Shown: piece after piece, positions 61,924 through 64,000 of the stretch | Position numbering within the stretch: the stretch's first letter is position 1 | How the letters are laid out: every line of letters begins with the position of its first letter | NCBI RefSeq assembly: GCF_000350225.1 | Contig: NW_005179111.1 | Span: 1 to 64,000 of the forward strand | Length of the DNA stretch: 64,000 nt | Source: Chondrus crispus | Taxonomy: Eukaryota > Rhodophyta > Florideophyceae > Gigartinales > Gigartinaceae | Reading direction: 5' to 3' | Made by a program: the position numbers and the translations under genes | Notes under the pieces: model-generated | What the model saw: the letters and a program-made list of their open reading frames with translations, nothing else | The model's database searches: none | Told to the model about the DNA's origin: nothing

Positions 61924-64000
61924 GTGGTGCAGGAACGATGGCCTCGTCTTTACTTGTGATCTGTCTTCCTCTACACTAAGTCTAGCGGTCTCACTCCGTC
62001 GTCGGTGGATCGTGGTACGTGTATTGTGTGTGGTATGTGTCGACGTGTATGGGTATCATCACCGGTGGGCATGAGCGCCGCAGCGACTGCGCTGTTATGG
62101 GTATCATCACACTCCCCCCGTCGCTGTGGCGCGATGCCGCGTGTGCTTTTTGCATGGGGCAGGGGGGTGGGGGTGCAGACTTTTAGCTGCTTTGTTAGTT
62201 TGGTGAATGGCGCGGGTGTGAGTGGCTTTGTGAGGATGTCTGCGAGCATGTCATTGGTGGGGACATGCTTGATGTGAATCGCTTTTTGTCTCGTTTGGTG
62301 TGCGAGATAGTGGTGGCGGAGGTCTATAAACTTTCGGCGTTTCGTGGGGCCACTGTTTTTTGCTACACGTATGGCCGATTGGTTGTCGATATGGAACGGT
62401 GTTGGTCCTGGGGAGAGCATGTCAATGTCTTTGAGGAGTCTTCGTATCCATGTCGTCTGTTGAGCAGCTGCTGTGGCAGCTATGTATTCAGCCTCGCATG
62501 TTGATAGGGCTGTGATTGTTTGCTTCATTGATCCCCAGCATATTGGCGTTTCGTTGTAGAGATGGACCATTCCAGATATGAATTTCCTGTTGGTGACATC
62601 TGCGGCAAAATCTACGTCGCTGTACGTTTCGAGAAGGCTGGGGAGAGCGGTTGTGTTTGCGTTGTGTTTTCCGGCTTTGTAGAGCAATCCATGGTGCTGT
62701 GTGTGTTTGAGGTATCGAATTAGCCTTTTGAGGGCGTTCCAGTGCCGAGTGGCGGGGCATTTGGCTGCGACTGATAACCTATTTGCCGCAAAGTATATAT
62801 CTGGTCTGGTTGAATCTGCTATGTATCTTATGTCTCCTAGCAGCTGCTGATATATCTTCGTTATTTTTGGCATTGGTTCGTCATCCTCTGTTGGTCCATG
62901 GAGTGCCGTGTTGCTGTTGTATGGCGTGGGTTTGCTGTTGCACATGTCCATTTCTGCCTTTTTGACCACGTACTGTATGGCGTTGGGTTGTGACGCGTGG
63001 ATCGCTCCGTCTGGGAATTTTTTGATTGTCCATCCTAGGAGTTGTGCTGGTTCTCCGAGTTGTTTGATGTTGTATGCTGTGGTGAGGATGGCTGCAAACT
63101 TTTTTGGAGCTGTTTGGACGTGCTTATTACCGTGAAGTCGTCCATGCTGACGGATATTATGATTATGTGGTGGGGTGTGCGTCGGTGAAACAGGCACATA
63201 TCTGCTTCCGATTGGGAGAATTTGTGCTGGTGTGGGAGCTTGAAGACCGCACTGAGGTATGTCTGTCCTGCTCTTGGGGTGCCGTAGATATTTTTGTTGA
63301 GCTTTCCCACTTTGTGTTGATGTTTGAATGACCCGTCAAACCTCGGGTGTTGGCGGACGTATACTGGTTCGCGTCCTGAGTGTTCGAACTTCTCATGGAG
63401 GTAGGCTGCTTTAATGTCAATATGCTCAATGTGCATGTTGAATGATGCCGCCAATGCGAAGAGGAGGCGGACAGTTGTTTTGTCTGCCATGTATGTTGTC
63501 GTTTTCTCAGGGTCGAAGTGTACGTCCGGTATCATTTTGTCCCCTCTCGCTGAGCATCATGCCTTTCTTTCGGTGATCTCCCCTTGTTCGTTTCTTTTGT
63601 ATCGGTACCCCATTGTCAGCGGTATTGGTTTTGTCTGTTTGGGGATTTGTGTTGGGGGTAGCCATAGTACCACTTTGTTGTTGTCCAGATTGTCGAGCTC
63701 TTTGTTGTGGGCCTTTTCCCACATGTGTGCATCTGGGTAGTTTCGTGCCTGGCCGTAGTGCATGGGGGCCGGGGATGTGGCATTGATTTCTTTTGGTGTT
63801 GGCTGGGGTGTGAATGTTTTAAAGAGGACATGGACGTTGTTTGTGGGGTCTAACTCTTTGTGGTATGCCTTGAAATCAACGGTTCGGATGCGTCGTGTCT
63901 TGCCATCATGTGTGTTGATGACCATGACGTGTTGGGGGTCTGTGGCGTAGAGGTATCGCACCGTGAGTGCTCGTGCGTGAAGCTTGCGTACCAGTGTTTT
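61924..64000 (-). pseudogene. Copia family D polyprotein, 3' part, running off the window
   Basis: Three pieces of one reading direction. 63557-64000 holds the integrase-to-RT linker (HMWEKAHNKELDNLDNNKVV). 63035-63535 is reverse transcriptase with HIDIKAAYLHEKF, YGTPRAGQTY and an unusual SMDD catalytic box (VSMDDFTVIS). 61971-63197 is the RT end and RNase H (DSTRPDIYFAANRLS, YSDVDFAADVTNRK, STCEAEYIA, HIDNQSAIRVA, TNDMLADILTKPL). A TGA near 63553 follows ITERKA where an Arg codon is expected, and a frame change lies between 63035 and 63197. It is unlike families A and B. No 3' LTR was recognised. Confidence 0.88.

Overview
The window reads as nuclear DNA from a eukaryote with compact, mostly intronless genes and a very heavy transposon load. 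A florideophyte red alga is my best guess. This rests on a hedgehog-type Hint domain in a non-animal protein, an ER chaperone relic with an HDEL tail, many Ty1/copia elements of at least three families, and large TNP2-like transposases. The species is an inference and nothing in the window proves it. There is one 100-base scaffold gap, and cloning-adaptor sequence survives at two places.

Layout, left part (1-29.4 kb). The first 1.66 kb is a decayed non-LTR retrotransposon reverse transcriptase, with its zinc knuckle and restriction-like endonuclease hidden behind a frameshift. Several tandem repeats follow (106 bp x3, 102 bp x~9). Two related TNP2-like (CACTA/EnSpm-type) transposase genes face each other tail to tail (4.06-7.86 kb +, 11.86-15.83 kb -). 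A 4-kb stretch rich in tandem repeats, palindromes and a 219/220-bp satellite lies between them. Next come two broken fragments of host genes, convergent with overlapping stop codons: the 5' half of N-myristoyltransferase and the 3' half of the ER chaperone GRP94. An open reading frame at 19.7-21.0 kb encodes a secreted-type protein that joins a Spondin_N domain to a hedgehog-type Hint (autoprocessing) domain. After a pyrimidine-rich minisatellite, three large intact genes of unknown function lie in +,-,+ order (22.6-29.1 kb).

Right part (29.4-64 kb) is a nest of retrotransposons. A Ty3/gypsy integrase remnant runs into the gap. Beyond the gap are copies of copia family A (LTR 1,263 bp), family B (LTR 770 bp; one full-length 1,366-codon gag-pol), a solo LTR of a third LTR type (C), a divergent copia family D running off the right edge, and a PIF/Harbinger-type DNA transposon with its two genes. 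There is also a miniature LTR element (TRIM-like, 381 bp, 107-bp LTRs). Families A and B and the miniature element carry the same 14-nt primer-binding site after the LTR. It is complementary to the anticodon-arm region of initiator tRNA-Met, as in the half-tRNA priming of Drosophila copia. Target-site duplications let the insertion order be read directly: TRIM in LTR-A (GCCTT), TRIM solo LTR in pol-A (CCCAC), LTR-A in pol-A (TTTGC), LTR-C in LTR-B (TACAC), Harbinger in TRIM (ATT).

The most unusual items are: (1) the miniature LTR element, whose LTR and internal domain together carry the two halves of a tRNA-like sequence (A box in the LTR, B box and 3' acceptor strand inside); (2) the Spondin_N-Hint protein; (3) an extra C2H2 zinc-finger ORF between the LTR and gag in copia A; (4) a 50-nt leader block conserved exactly between copia families A and B; (5) an assembly corruption in which 27 bases of the RNase H gene of the best copia copy have been replaced, mostly by cloning-adaptor sequence.
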